A stretch of 64,000 bases of DNA, taken from assembly GCA_963706785.1 (NCBI GenBank), contig CAVPNJ010000002.1:806001-870000 (forward strand), given 5' to 3'. This document shows positions 10,406 to 19,594 of the stretch, piece by piece. The position numbers were made by a program, and so were the translations under genes. The notes under the pieces were generated by a model. The model did not search any database. It saw only the letters and a list, made by a program, of their open reading frames with translations, and was not told the origin of the DNA. Source of the stretch: Pollutimonas sp963706785 (lineage in GTDB: Bacteria > Pseudomonadota > Gammaproteobacteria > Burkholderiales > Burkholderiaceae_B). How positions within the stretch are numbered: position 1 is the first letter of the stretch; each line of letters begins with the position of its first letter.

Positions 10406-11699
10406 AGCACTAGTAACAACACTGTTGGTTTTATCCATCTTTGGTTTTCTGGCGGGAGGAGTATGGGTCGGACTAACGCTGGCGGGAGCTGCTTGGTTGG
10501 GCATGGAGTTGTTCTCCAACCGGCCTGCGGGCGACGCCATGGCCATAACCATATGGGGTGCTGCATCAAGCTGGACACTCACCGCCCTACCTCTATTTTT
10601 ATGGATGGGCGAGATTCTTTTTCGTTCGCGACTTTCGCAAGATTTATTCAAAGGGCTTGCGCCCTGGCTGGATCGCATTCCCGGTCGACTGCTGCATACT
10701 AACGTAGTGGGCTGCGCGATCTTTGCCGCAGTTTCCGGCTCGTCGGCAGCCACCTGCGCGACCATCGGGAAAATGACCATACCCGAATTGACTCGGCGGG
10801 GTTATCCGCAAGACCAAATCATCGGCACTCTGGCAGGCGCCGGCACACTGGGTCTGTTGATCCCGCCGTCGATCATAATGATCGTATATGGCGTATCGGC
10901 GGATGTTTCAATTTCCAAGCTGTTCATCGCCGGGATTTTCCCCGGCATCTTGCTTGCAGGCCTGTTCATGGGCTACATCGCCATCTGGGCGCTGTTGCAT
11001 CCGGACCAAATACCTCATGCCGACAAACCGCTGAGCTTTTTGCAGAAAATCCATGAATCGCGTCACTTAATACCCGTCGTGATTCTCATTGCCGTGGTGC
11101 TAAGCTCTATCTATACTGGCTTTGCAACCGCTACCGAAGCTGCCGCAGTTGGTGTGCTGGGATCCCTGTTGCTATCGCTGACACAGGGGGCATTGAGCTG
11201 GAGCGTGTTCAAAGAGTCGCTGATGGGGGCCACGCGGCTGTACTGCATGATCGCCCTGATTCTGGCTGGTGCGCAATTCCTTACGCTGGCTATGGGTTAT
11301 ATCGGTTTGCCGCGTGCATTGGCCGAATGGATAGCCACCTTGGGGCTTTCGCAGTTCGGGCTCATCATAGCCCTGATGGTCTTCTTTATAGTTCTAGGCT
11401 GCTTCCTGGACGGCATCTCGATTGTCGTGCTTACCATGGGTGTGTTGCTCCCTACGGTTACAGCAGCCGGCATAGACCTTATCTGGTTCGGGATTTTTCT
11501 GGTGTTTGTAATTGAAATGGCACAGATTACACCGCCCGTCGGCTTCAACCTATTTGTGCTTTCCGGAATGACCAAGAAAGAACTGCCCTATTTGGCCAGG
11601 GTATCTTTTCCGATGTTCCTTCTTATGATGGCGGGGGTCCTGCTGGTTTATGCCATACCGGAAATCGTTATCTGGTTACCCAAGCACATGACCATGTAA
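10398..11699 (+). CDS. TRAP transporter large permease, DctM family
   Basis: This inner-membrane protein of 433 residues has about twelve hydrophobic segments and is the transport-catalysing subunit. Family features include SGSSAATCATIGKMTIPEL and the conserved glycine/proline-rich stretch GTLGLLIPPSIIMIVYG. The start ATG at 10398 overlaps the end of the small permease; an upstream reading from 10326 lies inside that gene. The gene ends just before a strong inverted repeat that separates it from the convergent aconitase-family gene. Confidence 0.93.
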   Translation: MNEALVTTLLVLSIFGFLAGGVWVGLTLAGAAWLGMELFSNRPAGDAMAITIWGAASSWTLTALPLFLWMGEILFRSRLSQDLFKGLAPWLDRIPGRLLHTNVVGCAIFAAVSGSSAATCATIGKMTIPELTRRGYPQDQIIGTLAGAGTLGLLIPPSIIMIVYGVSADVSISKLFIAGIFPGILLAGLFMGYIAIWALLHPDQIPHADKPLSFLQKIHESRHLIPVVILIAVVLSSIYTGFATATEAAAVGVLGSLLLSLTQGALSWSVFKESLMGATRLYCMIALILAGAQFLTLAMGYIGLPRALAEWIATLGLSQFGLIIALMVFFIVLGCFLDGISIVVLTMGVLLPTVTAAGIDLIWFGIFLVFVIEMAQITPPVGFNLFVLSGMTKKELPYLARVSFPMFLLMMAGVLLVYAIPEIVIWLPKHMTM

Positions 11700-11700
11700 G

Positions 11701-11745
11701 AATATTCGCCTTGTAATGTCACGCAGACACCACAAGGCGGATATT
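11701..11745. terminator. Inverted repeat between convergent genes
   Basis: Arms at 11701-11714 (AATATTCGCCTTGT) and 11732-11745 (ACAAGGCGGATATT) pair over 14 positions with one G-U, around a 17-base loop. The repeat fills the gap between the TRAP permease stop (11699) and the aconitase-family stop (11747). There is no clear T run on either side, so it may be a bidirectional terminator or an mRNA 3'-end stabiliser. Confidence 0.55.
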
Positions 11746-11746
11746 G

Positions 11747-13723
11747 CTAGCTGACCCGACGCTTCAAGTCAGTAAAGGATATTAATTCTCCTGCAAGTGC
11801 ACTGGCTGCAACGGTGGGCGGGCTCGCCAGCCACACAAGCCCAGGTCCGGATCGACCGGGAAAATTGCGATTGATGGCGCTTACCGTAACCTGCCCCGGG
11901 TTGGTAGAAACTCCTGGTCCGCAGTTCGCACACGCACCGCAAGACGGTTGCAATATGCGAGCACCTATTTTCTCGAAAACCTGATCATATCCGCGCTTTA
12001 TACAATAGTCGCGCACGGCCGTCGTGCCATACTGCAAATACAGCTCCACATGGTCAGGCAATGCAAGGTTTTGCTCTAATGCCCAGGAAAGTACCTGGTG
12101 ATATAAGTCGAAATCGGCGCGTTTGCCGCCTGTACACGAGCCGCCGTAGGCAATATCAATCCGTACCCTCTGGTCCAGCTGGCTTAACGCCAGGCCGCGA
12201 CCAGGATCACCGGGCTGGGACACCATCGGCGAAAGCGTTGAACAGTCGATGTCGATAATATGCGCATAGTGAGCGCCGTTGTCACTATGCATCCAGGGTT
12301 CCAGACGGAATTCAACGCCGCGGCGCTCCCGGATAAATTCTAAAGTTTTAGAATCTGGAGCAACAATCCCGGTGAAACCGCCTAACTCGGCCACCATATT
12401 GGTAAGAGTAGCCCGCTCGTCGATGGACAAATCTTGGCTCACGGTTCCGGCAAATTCAAACACTTTGCCTATGCCTATGCCTTCACGAATCGCTGGCTGC
12501 GCTAACAAGTGCAAGACGATATCTTTGGCGGTTACGCCAGCTGGCAAATTACCCCGAAGATTGATCAACAATTCTTCAGGCATAGTCATTCGGACCGCTC
12601 CGGTCATGAATGCATTTGCCATGTCGGTTGTGCCAACACCAAACGCAACACAGCCCAAGGCGCCACTGTGTGGCGTATGAGAGTCGGTGCCTACGACGAC
12701 CTGTCCTGGTAGTGCATAGTGCTCCGCCATCATTGCATGCGAGATTCCCGCCACGTTACTGCCATCATCAAGCAGCGCCTCTTCGTCGGTAAGGGTGCGA
12801 TGCATTTTCAGATCATACTTCTGGGCGAAGATTCGCTGCGCTTCACACATCGCCACCATATTGGGAATCAGTCCGCCGCGTATGTGGGCGGGGCTGACAT
12901 GCATATAAGAGGTATGGTCCTCGAATACAAGAATCGTTTCCGGCTCCCGCAAGGCTAGCGGATCGGCGTATGTGGCATTGAGCATATGCTCGCACATAGC
13001 TGTGTAGTATTCGTGGATAAAGCGCCAGTCGGCCCGTACTAAAGCACCCTGGCCAGGCTTGGGATCAGCAGGAATCTCGCAGGTCGTCAGCTGATGGCGG
13101 CCAATGATTTTTTCGAACAAAGTTAAATGACGGTCATGCTGAGTCATAGCGTGCACATCGACCTGCTGCATATGCTTCTGACCGAATCGTAATAACCCAC
13201 CACTTCTGATGATGGAGGCTGCAAGCTCGTCGCGGTCTGCGACTAGTTCTTCAATACTGATTGCCTCACCGCGCTCGATACGTTCGAGAAGACTGAAATC
13301 TGTCGAAGTAAATAAGCCGATATTATCTGCGTTCTGCCTATAAATTCTTTCAAAGCTTCTGGCGATTACCAAGCGTACACCGGCGTACCGTTCTGCAGCC
13401 GGACTATGTTCTCTCGACGAGCCTTTACCGTACCGCTGCCCTCCGACCACGACCTGGACTCCGCTCTGCGCGATAGACCCCCTGCCTATGGGGAATTCTC
13501 CAGCCACCTTAAGTCCGGTATAGACGAACTGGCCCAATTTTTGATCGTAATGGGATAGTATGCTGACTGGAGTAATTTCGTCAGTCGAAACATCATCACG
13601 CAAGCCGCCGGCGTTCTCGTGACCCAGCTCTTCTCCATGTAATTGTTGCCGTATCAATTCCGGCTTTTTACATAGATAAAGGATCTTGCCAAAAACCAGT
13701 GTGCTTTCAGAAGTATTTTCCAT
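11747..13723 (-). CDS. Aconitase/isopropylmalate dehydratase family protein, swivel domain first
   Basis: This 658-residue hydro-lyase-type protein contains both aconitase-superfamily parts in one chain. The swivel (small) domain is N-terminal (DDVSTDEITP; GQRYGKGSSREHSPAAERY, about 95-115). The catalytic domains follow (EDHTSYMHVSPAHIRGG; VVGTDSHTPHSGALG; YGGSCTGGKRADF; PSCGACANCGPG). The cysteines in the last two motifs should bind a [4Fe-4S] cluster. Ordinary aconitase A has the swivel at the C terminus and LeuC/LeuD are separate. Aconitase B also has its swivel first but is longer and carries a HEAT-like domain, which I do not see here. The substrate is probably a tri- or dicarboxylic hydroxy acid, and it sits beside a LysR regulator and a Bug receptor. 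Exact reaction unknown. Confidence 0.85.
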   Translation of the reverse strand: MENTSESTLVFGKILYLCKKPELIRQQLHGEELGHENAGGLRDDVSTDEITPVSILSHYDQKLGQFVYTGLKVAGEFPIGRGSIAQSGVQVVVGGQRYGKGSSREHSPAAERYAGVRLVIARSFERIYRQNADNIGLFTSTDFSLLERIERGEAISIEELVADRDELAASIIRSGGLLRFGQKHMQQVDVHAMTQHDRHLTLFEKIIGRHQLTTCEIPADPKPGQGALVRADWRFIHEYYTAMCEHMLNATYADPLALREPETILVFEDHTSYMHVSPAHIRGGLIPNMVAMCEAQRIFAQKYDLKMHRTLTDEEALLDDGSNVAGISHAMMAEHYALPGQVVVGTDSHTPHSGALGCVAFGVGTTDMANAFMTGAVRMTMPEELLINLRGNLPAGVTAKDIVLHLLAQPAIREGIGIGKVFEFAGTVSQDLSIDERATLTNMVAELGGFTGIVAPDSKTLEFIRERRGVEFRLEPWMHSDNGAHYAHIIDIDCSTLSPMVSQPGDPGRGLALSQLDQRVRIDIAYGGSCTGGKRADFDLYHQVLSWALEQNLALPDHVELYLQYGTTAVRDYCIKRGYDQVFEKIGARILQPSCGACANCGPGVSTNPGQVTVSAINRNFPGRSGPGLVWLASPPTVAASALAGELISFTDLKRRVS

Positions 13724-13820
13724 AGGTCTAATTTTGCCTTGGATGTCAACACAACACGAACTAGCAAAGCAGCAGCACGGCCATCGAAAAATGCGATAGG
13801 GCCTTTTAGTTGTATGCCGA

Positions 13821-14708
13821 TTAGTCTTGCAGCGCCTCGATCAGGGCCTGTACGGAACGCAGTCGGGGCGACTTACGCAATGAGTAAATATACAATTCGC
13901 GTGCCGCCCAATCTTCGGCCAGAGGCTTGCGGACAAACTTCCGAGTACCGGCATAAGCGCGCGCGGCACTCCGTGGAATAATCGTAATGCCCAAGCCCGC
14001 TTCAACCATCCGGCAAGCCGCGTCGAAGCTACTGACTTGTACTGGAACGTTTGCAGTGCCGAGCACGTCCCTGGCTTTTTGAAGCAATAAGGTGTCCAGC
14101 GAGCCCCCAGGATGCACGCCAATTAATGGATAGGCCAGCGCCTGCATAAACCGGACGTACCGCTCGCTCGCCAGCACATGCCCAACGGGCACCACTACCA
14201 ATAAGGGGTCAGAAGAAAAATACCAAGATTCCAGGCCCGCTGGCACATCGATTTTCACGCCAACCCCGACGTCCGCTTTATCGTCTAGGCAAGCTCGTAT
14301 GACCTCGTGGGTATCGACTTCCGAAAGTGCAAGCGTGACATGTGGAAATGTAGTCGTAAAGTTCTGGAGGCGTTCAGGAAGATATCCGATAATCGATGAC
14401 ATATTTGCCCACAACCGGACAGTGCCATTGACTACCCCATCAGACGCTTGAACGTCGCGCTTCAAAATTTGAATGTCGCGATCGATCTTTAGGCCACGTT
14501 CGAATACCACTTGTCCAGCATTGGTCAGTTCGATCCCGCGGGGCGATCTTACAAACAGTGGTACGCCCAGGGCATGCTCAAGATCGGAAATCCGTCGACT
14601 TAAGGCGGACGCCGCGATATGTTCCCTAGCCGCGCCACGGGCAATAGACCCTTCAGTCGCGGTGGCGACAAATAAGCGCAAACTATAAGCATCGATACGT
14701 CGTGTCAT
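13821..14708 (-). CDS. LysR family transcriptional regulator
   Basis: This DNA-binding regulator of 295 residues has an N-terminal winged helix-turn-helix (SLRLFVATATEGSIARGAAREH, with SALSRRISDLEHALGVPLF) and a C-terminal periplasmic-binding-like effector domain. I start at ATG 14708; an upstream TTG at 14717 would add three residues. It lies between the aconitase-family gene (same strand, downstream) and a divergent Bug receptor gene. It probably controls one or both in response to a carboxylate. The divergent gap of about 257 bases contains an imperfect AGCCCCAA...TTGGGCT repeat at 14710-14735 that might be an operator. Confidence 0.9.
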   Translation of the reverse strand: MTRRIDAYSLRLFVATATEGSIARGAAREHIAASALSRRISDLEHALGVPLFVRSPRGIELTNAGQVVFERGLKIDRDIQILKRDVQASDGVVNGTVRLWANMSSIIGYLPERLQNFTTTFPHVTLALSEVDTHEVIRACLDDKADVGVGVKIDVPAGLESWYFSSDPLLVVVPVGHVLASERYVRFMQALAYPLIGVHPGGSLDTLLLQKARDVLGTANVPVQVSSFDAACRMVEAGLGITIIPRSAARAYAGTRKFVRKPLAEDWAARELYIYSLRKSPRLRSVQALIEALQD

Positions 14709-14965
14709 AAGCCCCAAACCTTGATCTATTGGGCTCTTGTGTATACCTGCGCCCTACCCACCCGAAAGAACGCATTGTATAAACACATTGCCTCATCGCC
14801 AAACGAGATGGCTCCCATCCCGAAAGAACTCTAGGTGTTCCCGGCGCCAATACTTAGAATCGACGCCAACGCTATCTAGTTCATCCCAAAATATTCAAAA
14901 AATGGCCAACGCTGAACCGGAGCCTATTCGTTCCTGCACACGAGCTTGTTCAAAAGGAGACAAAA

Positions 14966-15946
14966 TTGAATCGTCGAAAACTACTTATCAGCCTGTTGAC
15001 AGGTGCTCTAAGCGCGGCCGGCCCCGCATATGCCCATGCAGCCAGCTCGTATCCGGAACGGCCTATAAGAATCGTCGTCACGAGTGCTCCGGGCTCTGGA
15101 CTCGATACCGTCGCCCGTACCATTTCGGCAGATATGAGTGAAGCGTTAAAACAAGCAGTAGTCATCGAAAACAAGGCGGGCGCAGCGGGCATTCCTGGAA
15201 CAAAGGAAGTATTGGCGTCAGCACCCAACGGGTATACATTAGGACTCGTTTCGTCTAACCATTCAGTTAACCCCAGCCTGAACAAATCGTTGCCCTACGA
15301 TTCGATAAACGACCTTACTGCAATTACGCTGCTTGGGTACGTGCCACTAGTGTTGACCGTGCCGGCAAATTCGCCCTACAAAACAGTGCAAGATCTAGTT
15401 CAGGCGGCTCGTAAAGCTCCTGATTCCCTTAATTACGGCTCGTCCGGGTCGGGGAGCGCATTGCATCTAGCCAGTGTATTACTGGAATCAAAGGCCGGCA
15501 TAAAAATGATGCACATCCCCTACAAAGGGGGAAGCACACTGGTCACCGACCTGATCGCCGGCCAAATCCAAACAGCATTTCTGGCAGTTCCTACGGCTTA
15601 TGCGCAAATCAAGGCCGGCACAATCCGAGCACTGGCTGTATCCACCAAAACGCGAATCGAACTCTTCCCCGATATTCCAACGTTGACTGAGGCAGGTGTC
15701 CCTAACTATGAATATCTACCGTGGATAGGCTTGGTCGCGCCAGCCGGGCTGAATAAGGATATTACCGAGCTTCTGCGCAAAACCGTAGTAGATGTCATAC
15801 ATCTGCCAAAAATGAAGGAGAAATTCGATGCTCAGGGATTTATACCTGAAGGGTCGAGCTCCGATGCATTCCATCAGCTTATCAAAGACGACGTTGACCT
15901 TAGTGCCAAACTGATCAAAGACGCCAAGATCGTTCCGGCCACGTGA
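14966..15946 (+). CDS. Bug family tripartite tricarboxylate transporter receptor
   Basis: This periplasmic solute-binding protein of 326 residues belongs to the Bug family, which is greatly expanded in Alcaligenaceae. It has a signal peptide (MNRRKLLISLLTGALSAAGPAYAHA) and then the typical YPERPIRIVV start of the mature chain. Family motifs include APNGYTLGL and MMHIPYKGGS. It starts with TTG, preceded by AAGGAG at 14954-14959 with good spacing. No TctA/TctB membrane subunits lie nearby, as is usual for orphan Bug genes. The divergent LysR and aconitase-family genes suggest a carboxylate ligand. Confidence 0.92.
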   Translation: MNRRKLLISLLTGALSAAGPAYAHAASSYPERPIRIVVTSAPGSGLDTVARTISADMSEALKQAVVIENKAGAAGIPGTKEVLASAPNGYTLGLVSSNHSVNPSLNKSLPYDSINDLTAITLLGYVPLVLTVPANSPYKTVQDLVQAARKAPDSLNYGSSGSGSALHLASVLLESKAGIKMMHIPYKGGSTLVTDLIAGQIQTAFLAVPTAYAQIKAGTIRALAVSTKTRIELFPDIPTLTEAGVPNYEYLPWIGLVAPAGLNKDITELLRKTVVDVIHLPKMKEKFDAQGFIPEGSSSDAFHQLIKDDVDLSAKLIKDAKIVPAT

Positions 15947-15970
15947 CGCTAATTTCATTGTTAACTGACT

Positions 15971-16002
15971 AAAGAGCGGCCGCGTAAAAAGTGGCCGCTT
16001 TT
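15971..16002 (+). terminator. Probable rho-independent terminator after the Bug receptor
   Basis: The 7-bp stem AGCGGCC (15975-15981)/GGCCGCT (15993-15999) extends through a one-base bulge to AAA/TTT and ends in a short T run. It lies about 25 bases after the receptor stop at 15946. Confidence 0.6.
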
Positions 16003-16035
16003 AGAAGCCCAAGACGTGCGCAGAAGCGCGCTCGA

Positions 16036-16710
16036 TTAGCCGGGCTGCAACTGCCCCCCGGACAACTTCAGTTCGCGCTGGCACATGGCCGCCAATTTAG
16101 CATCGTGCGTTACCAGAACGAGGGTGGTCTGATGTTCTCGGTGCAAGTCGAACATGAGATCGACTATTTTGTTCCCATTCTGGGTATCTAAACTGCCCGT
16201 AGGCTCGTCGGCAAACAACAACCGCGGCTGCACCACGAAAGCCCGGGCAAGCGAGACGCGCTGCTGCTCGCCGCCCGACAAAGTTTTTGGATAATGGTGC
16301 AAGCGATCCTTCAGCCCGACGCGGTCCAGTATATTCTTGGCTGCCTCCAGCGCAGGCTTTCCCGCGAGCTCGAGCGGAAGCATTACGTTTTCTAGCGCGG
16401 TCAAATTGGGCAAGAGCTGAAACGATTGAAAAACGAAACCCACATGGGCCGCGCGCAACGCTGCACGGGCCTCTTCCCCCAATGCAAATAAATCGTAACC
16501 CAAAAGCTTTACCTGCCCGGATGTGGGGACATCCAGCCCCGCCAATAGCCCGAGCAAGGTAGACTTACCGGAACCCGAGCTGCCAGTCACGGCGACGGCC
16601 TGACCGTCGGCAACGGTGAAACTGACATTACTTAAAATATCAAGTTCGCCCGAGGAATCGCTGACTCTTTGGCATAATTGATTGACTTCAATCGAATGGA
16701 TGTAATTCAT
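16036..16710 (-). CDS. ABC transporter ATP-binding protein, LolD/YbbA type
   Basis: This cytoplasmic ATPase of 224 residues has Walker A (GSSGSGKST), signature (LSGGEQQRVSLARA), Walker B (LLFADEPTGSLD) and the H-loop (VTHD). It resembles the MacB/LolD/YbbA subfamily. The start MNYIHSIEV at 16710 is preferred because longer readings run through the divergent tesA gene. Its start codon shares two bases with that of tesA (CATG). In E. coli ybbA is also divergent from tesA and is followed by the permease ybbP. Here no permease follows, so the ATPase is an orphan in this window. Confidence 0.9.
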   Translation of the reverse strand: MNYIHSIEVNQLCQRVSDSSGELDILSNVSFTVADGQAVAVTGSSGSGKSTLLGLLAGLDVPTSGQVKLLGYDLFALGEEARAALRAAHVGFVFQSFQLLPNLTALENVMLPLELAGKPALEAAKNILDRVGLKDRLHHYPKTLSGGEQQRVSLARAFVVQPRLLFADEPTGSLDTQNGNKIVDLMFDLHREHQTTLVLVTHDAKLAAMCQRELKLSGGQLQPG

Positions 16711-17353
16711 GTGGATACGCTGGCGTCTTATAGTAGCGGCACTTTTATGTTGCCTGCCTTTCTCGAACGTGGCTGCGAATACAGCCACGAATGCAGACCG
16801 TAAGCCGGCAATATTGGTAGTCGGCGATAGTTTATCGGCAGAATATGGGTTACAGCGTGGCTCGGGCTGGGTTGCGCTGCTCGATCGCCACCTGTCGGAC
16901 AATAAAACAGGATACCAGATACACAATTCCAGCATCAGCGGCGATACCACCAGCGGCGGCGTTAGCCGGCTTCCTGCTGCGCTAGAGCAGTATCAGCCGA
17001 AAATTGTAATCATAGAGTTGGGCAGCAATGATGCCTTGCGGGGGCTATCATTAAAGGCGACCGAAGAAAATCTGTCGAAAATGATCACTATGTCGCAGCA
17101 ATCAGGCGCCCAGGTACTGCTGATCGGCATGCAAATTCCACCCAATTATGGCCGGGTCTATGCTGAACAATTTCAGCAGATTTTTGTATCGCTTGCTAAT
17201 AAATACAAAATTGCCCGTGTGCCTTTTCTGCTGGATGGAATCGCGACTAAAAGCGAGATGTTCCAGGCGGACGGCATTCATCCAAACAAGCAAGCCCAAC
17301 CAATATTGGTCACGAATGTGTGGAAGCATCTTGAGCCTTTGCTCGGACAATGA
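16709..17353 (+). CDS. tesA: Arylesterase/acyl-CoA thioesterase TesA, SGNH hydrolase
   Basis: This periplasmic SGNH hydrolase of 214 residues corresponds to thioesterase I/lysophospholipase L1. It has a signal peptide (hydrophobic about 7-18, cut after VAA). Catalytic blocks are intact: GDSLS with Ser41, a conserved Gly in SISGDTTSGG, GSND (Asn107) and DGIHPN (Asp188, His191). It is divergent from the ABC ATPase with overlapping start codons, as in other proteobacteria. It hydrolyses acyl esters and thioesters; the native substrate is not determined. Confidence 0.92.
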   Translation: MWIRWRLIVAALLCCLPFSNVAANTATNADRKPAILVVGDSLSAEYGLQRGSGWVALLDRHLSDNKTGYQIHNSSISGDTTSGGVSRLPAALEQYQPKIVIIELGSNDALRGLSLKATEENLSKMITMSQQSGAQVLLIGMQIPPNYGRVYAEQFQQIFVSLANKYKIARVPFLLDGIATKSEMFQADGIHPNKQAQPILVTNVWKHLEPLLGQ

Positions 17354-17379
17354 GCCGGTACTGAACAGTCAACCACAAT

Positions 17380-17408
17380 ACCCCGGATGCAATATTAGAA
17401 TCCGGGGT
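17380..17408. terminator. Bidirectional terminator-like hairpin
   Basis: Arms ACCCCGGAT (17380-17388) and ATCCGGGGT (17400-17408) form a perfect 9-bp stem with an 11-base loop. It lies in the gap between the convergent tesA (ends 17353) and ppiD (ends 17417) genes. There is no long T run. Confidence 0.55.
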
Positions 17409-17416
17409 GTATTCGC

Positions 17417-19386
17417 TTAATTTCGCGTCGTATCGCCAGCCAGGGCCTTTTCTGCATCTGGCAGTACCTTCACGTTGGCCTCAGCCCTCATGGACCTCAA
17501 CACGGCTTGTTCCTCGGCACGAGCCCATGCCTGGTTCAGCTCTGCCGGCAAGGTCGCCAATAGGGCTGAGTCGGTCTTGCCGGGTTTGGCATCTTCGATA
17601 CGAACCACTGCGAATCCTTGCGGACCCTTTACCCCGACATACTGGGGCAGCTTGCTTGGTCGAGACTGCAAAAGCGGCGTCAACCACTGGTTTGTCAAGG
17701 CCTTGAGCATTAATGCGGCTGATAGTAAGCGGCGTGCCGAATCGCTCGGAAACAATGGCTTGATTTGGATTGTTCTGGAAGTTCGCGAGCAAGTCGTTTC
17801 CGGCTTTCTCAGCAGCGGCAAGTGCCCTCTCTTCTTTCAGTTCTTCCTGGATATGGTTTTTTACTTTTGCAAGCTCGGGAATATGCGCCGGTGTGACGGT
17901 GCCCACCCTGACGACAACCATCGTGTCCGGCGAGATTTCTACTACGCCGGAGTTCTGCTTTTCGTTTAGCGCCTGCGAAGTAAATAGAGCCCGGCGAACG
18001 CGTACATCGTCGAGGATAGATGCATCTTCACCAGCGGAGGCAGCATTGGCGCCTACTTCGTCAGACGGCAAAAGGCGGTCGCGCGCGATCCCGGCGGCGG
18101 ATTTAATTTTCAACCCCAATGCGTCCGCAGCGGGCTGCAGGCTGGTGGGGTTGTCATATACCAGACTGGTCAGACGTGTCGCCATGTCGGCAAAGCGCTC
18201 TGCCCCCAACTGACGCCGCACCTCGACCTCGATCTTGGATTTCGCTTCGTCAAAGGACTCACCCTTTTCGGCTTGGATATCGCTGGCTTGGAATACGTGA
18301 TAACCGCCGGGGCCCTCAACGGCATCGGATACCTGTCCTTTTTCAAGCGCGAATACCACCTGCTCTAAGTTGGCAGGCCAGGATCCTTTTGTGATCCAGC
18401 CCAGCTTGCCGCCATCTTTGGCTGTGCCGGCGTCTTGGGATTCTGTGCGGGCTGTTTCGGCGAACGCAGGACGGGTCGGCCTTGAGCTTTTTGGAGATTT
18501 CTTCAGCTTTGGCACGGGCAGCGGCGCGCTCGTCGTCGGACGCACCATTGGGGACACTGACCTGTATATGACTGACATTCACGCGTGCAGGCTGAACATA
18601 TCGCGCCTTGTTTTGCTCGTAATATTTTTGTAGATCTTCGGGCTTAGCAGCCGGAAGATTCTCCATGGCCGCGGATTCATTCAGAAGAATATATTCAGCA
18701 GTTACCTGTTCGGGAAGCTCGAGACTTTGTTTGTTTTTTTCGTACCATGCCTGAATGTCGGCATCAGTAATAACAAGGTCTTTTTCGAAATCACTGGCCG
18801 GATAAGCAGCCAGCCGAACGGTACGCTCTTCGGTCAGGACGTGTTCAATGCGATCGACAACCGTATCGGGAACGCTTGCAGTAAGTGCGATCGGCCCCAG
18901 GACGCGATCGAGCGCCAATTCCGCACGCTGACTTTGTTCGAAATCGCGTGTATTCAGGCCTGCTGACGCGAGCACCTGGTTATATCGCTCGGGCGAAAAC
19001 TGACCGTTGACTTGCAGTTGGGGCATAGAAGCAATCGCCTGGCGGAGCGCCGTATCGGAGACACTGAAGCGCTCCTTTGTCGCTGTGGTTGCGATTACCC
19101 GGCGATCGATCAAGGACTCGAGCAAGACACTACGTGCTGCGGGATTATCGAGCACCGCAGGATCAAACCCGCCCTGAGTGTTTTGCTGGATTTGTTCTAG
19201 CTGATTGCGGCGCGCCTGATCGAACTCTTGCGAGGTGATAGAGGAGTCTCCGACTTTTACAAGTGGCTGATCGCCGGACACATAGTTGGAATACCCACTT
19301 ACGCCAATCAATACGAAGGACGGAAGAATCAGTATCAGCAAAACGAGTTGCATCAATCGTTGATGCGTACGTATAAAATCGAACAT
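17417..19386 (-). CDS. ppiD: Peptidylprolyl isomerase PpiD/SurA-type (two frameshifts)
   Basis: This inner-membrane-anchored periplasmic folding factor begins MFDFIRTHQRLMQLVLLILILP, a short cytoplasmic tail and one membrane anchor as in PpiD. A SurA_N-like chaperone region and a parvulin domain (VSHIQVSVPNGASDDERAAA...GKLGWITKGSW) follow, then a C-terminal region. The gene is split over three frames. One extra base near 18468 breaks KADPS/AFAETARTESQ, and a second near 17652 breaks AVSTK/QLPQYVGVKGPQ. Removing one base at each site restores about 655 codons, close to the usual length. Two independent indels in one otherwise intact gene suggest sequence error, though loss of this non-essential gene cannot be excluded. 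Confidence 0.87.
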
Positions 19387-19594
19387 TTATCACCCACTGA
19401 CGCAGCCCATAAGGTCGTGCGCGACGGTTACATCAAAAAAGGCGACCTAGATCGCCATGATTACGAAAACCCGAGTAGAACACTAAAATTTTGCTCAGTT
19501 TACCACCACCTTCGCCCGCGCTCGCAGTGCAATTGAGGCAAGTAGCGATAAACTGATCCATTCTTTATATCGCTTGATTCATCGGATTACCAAG

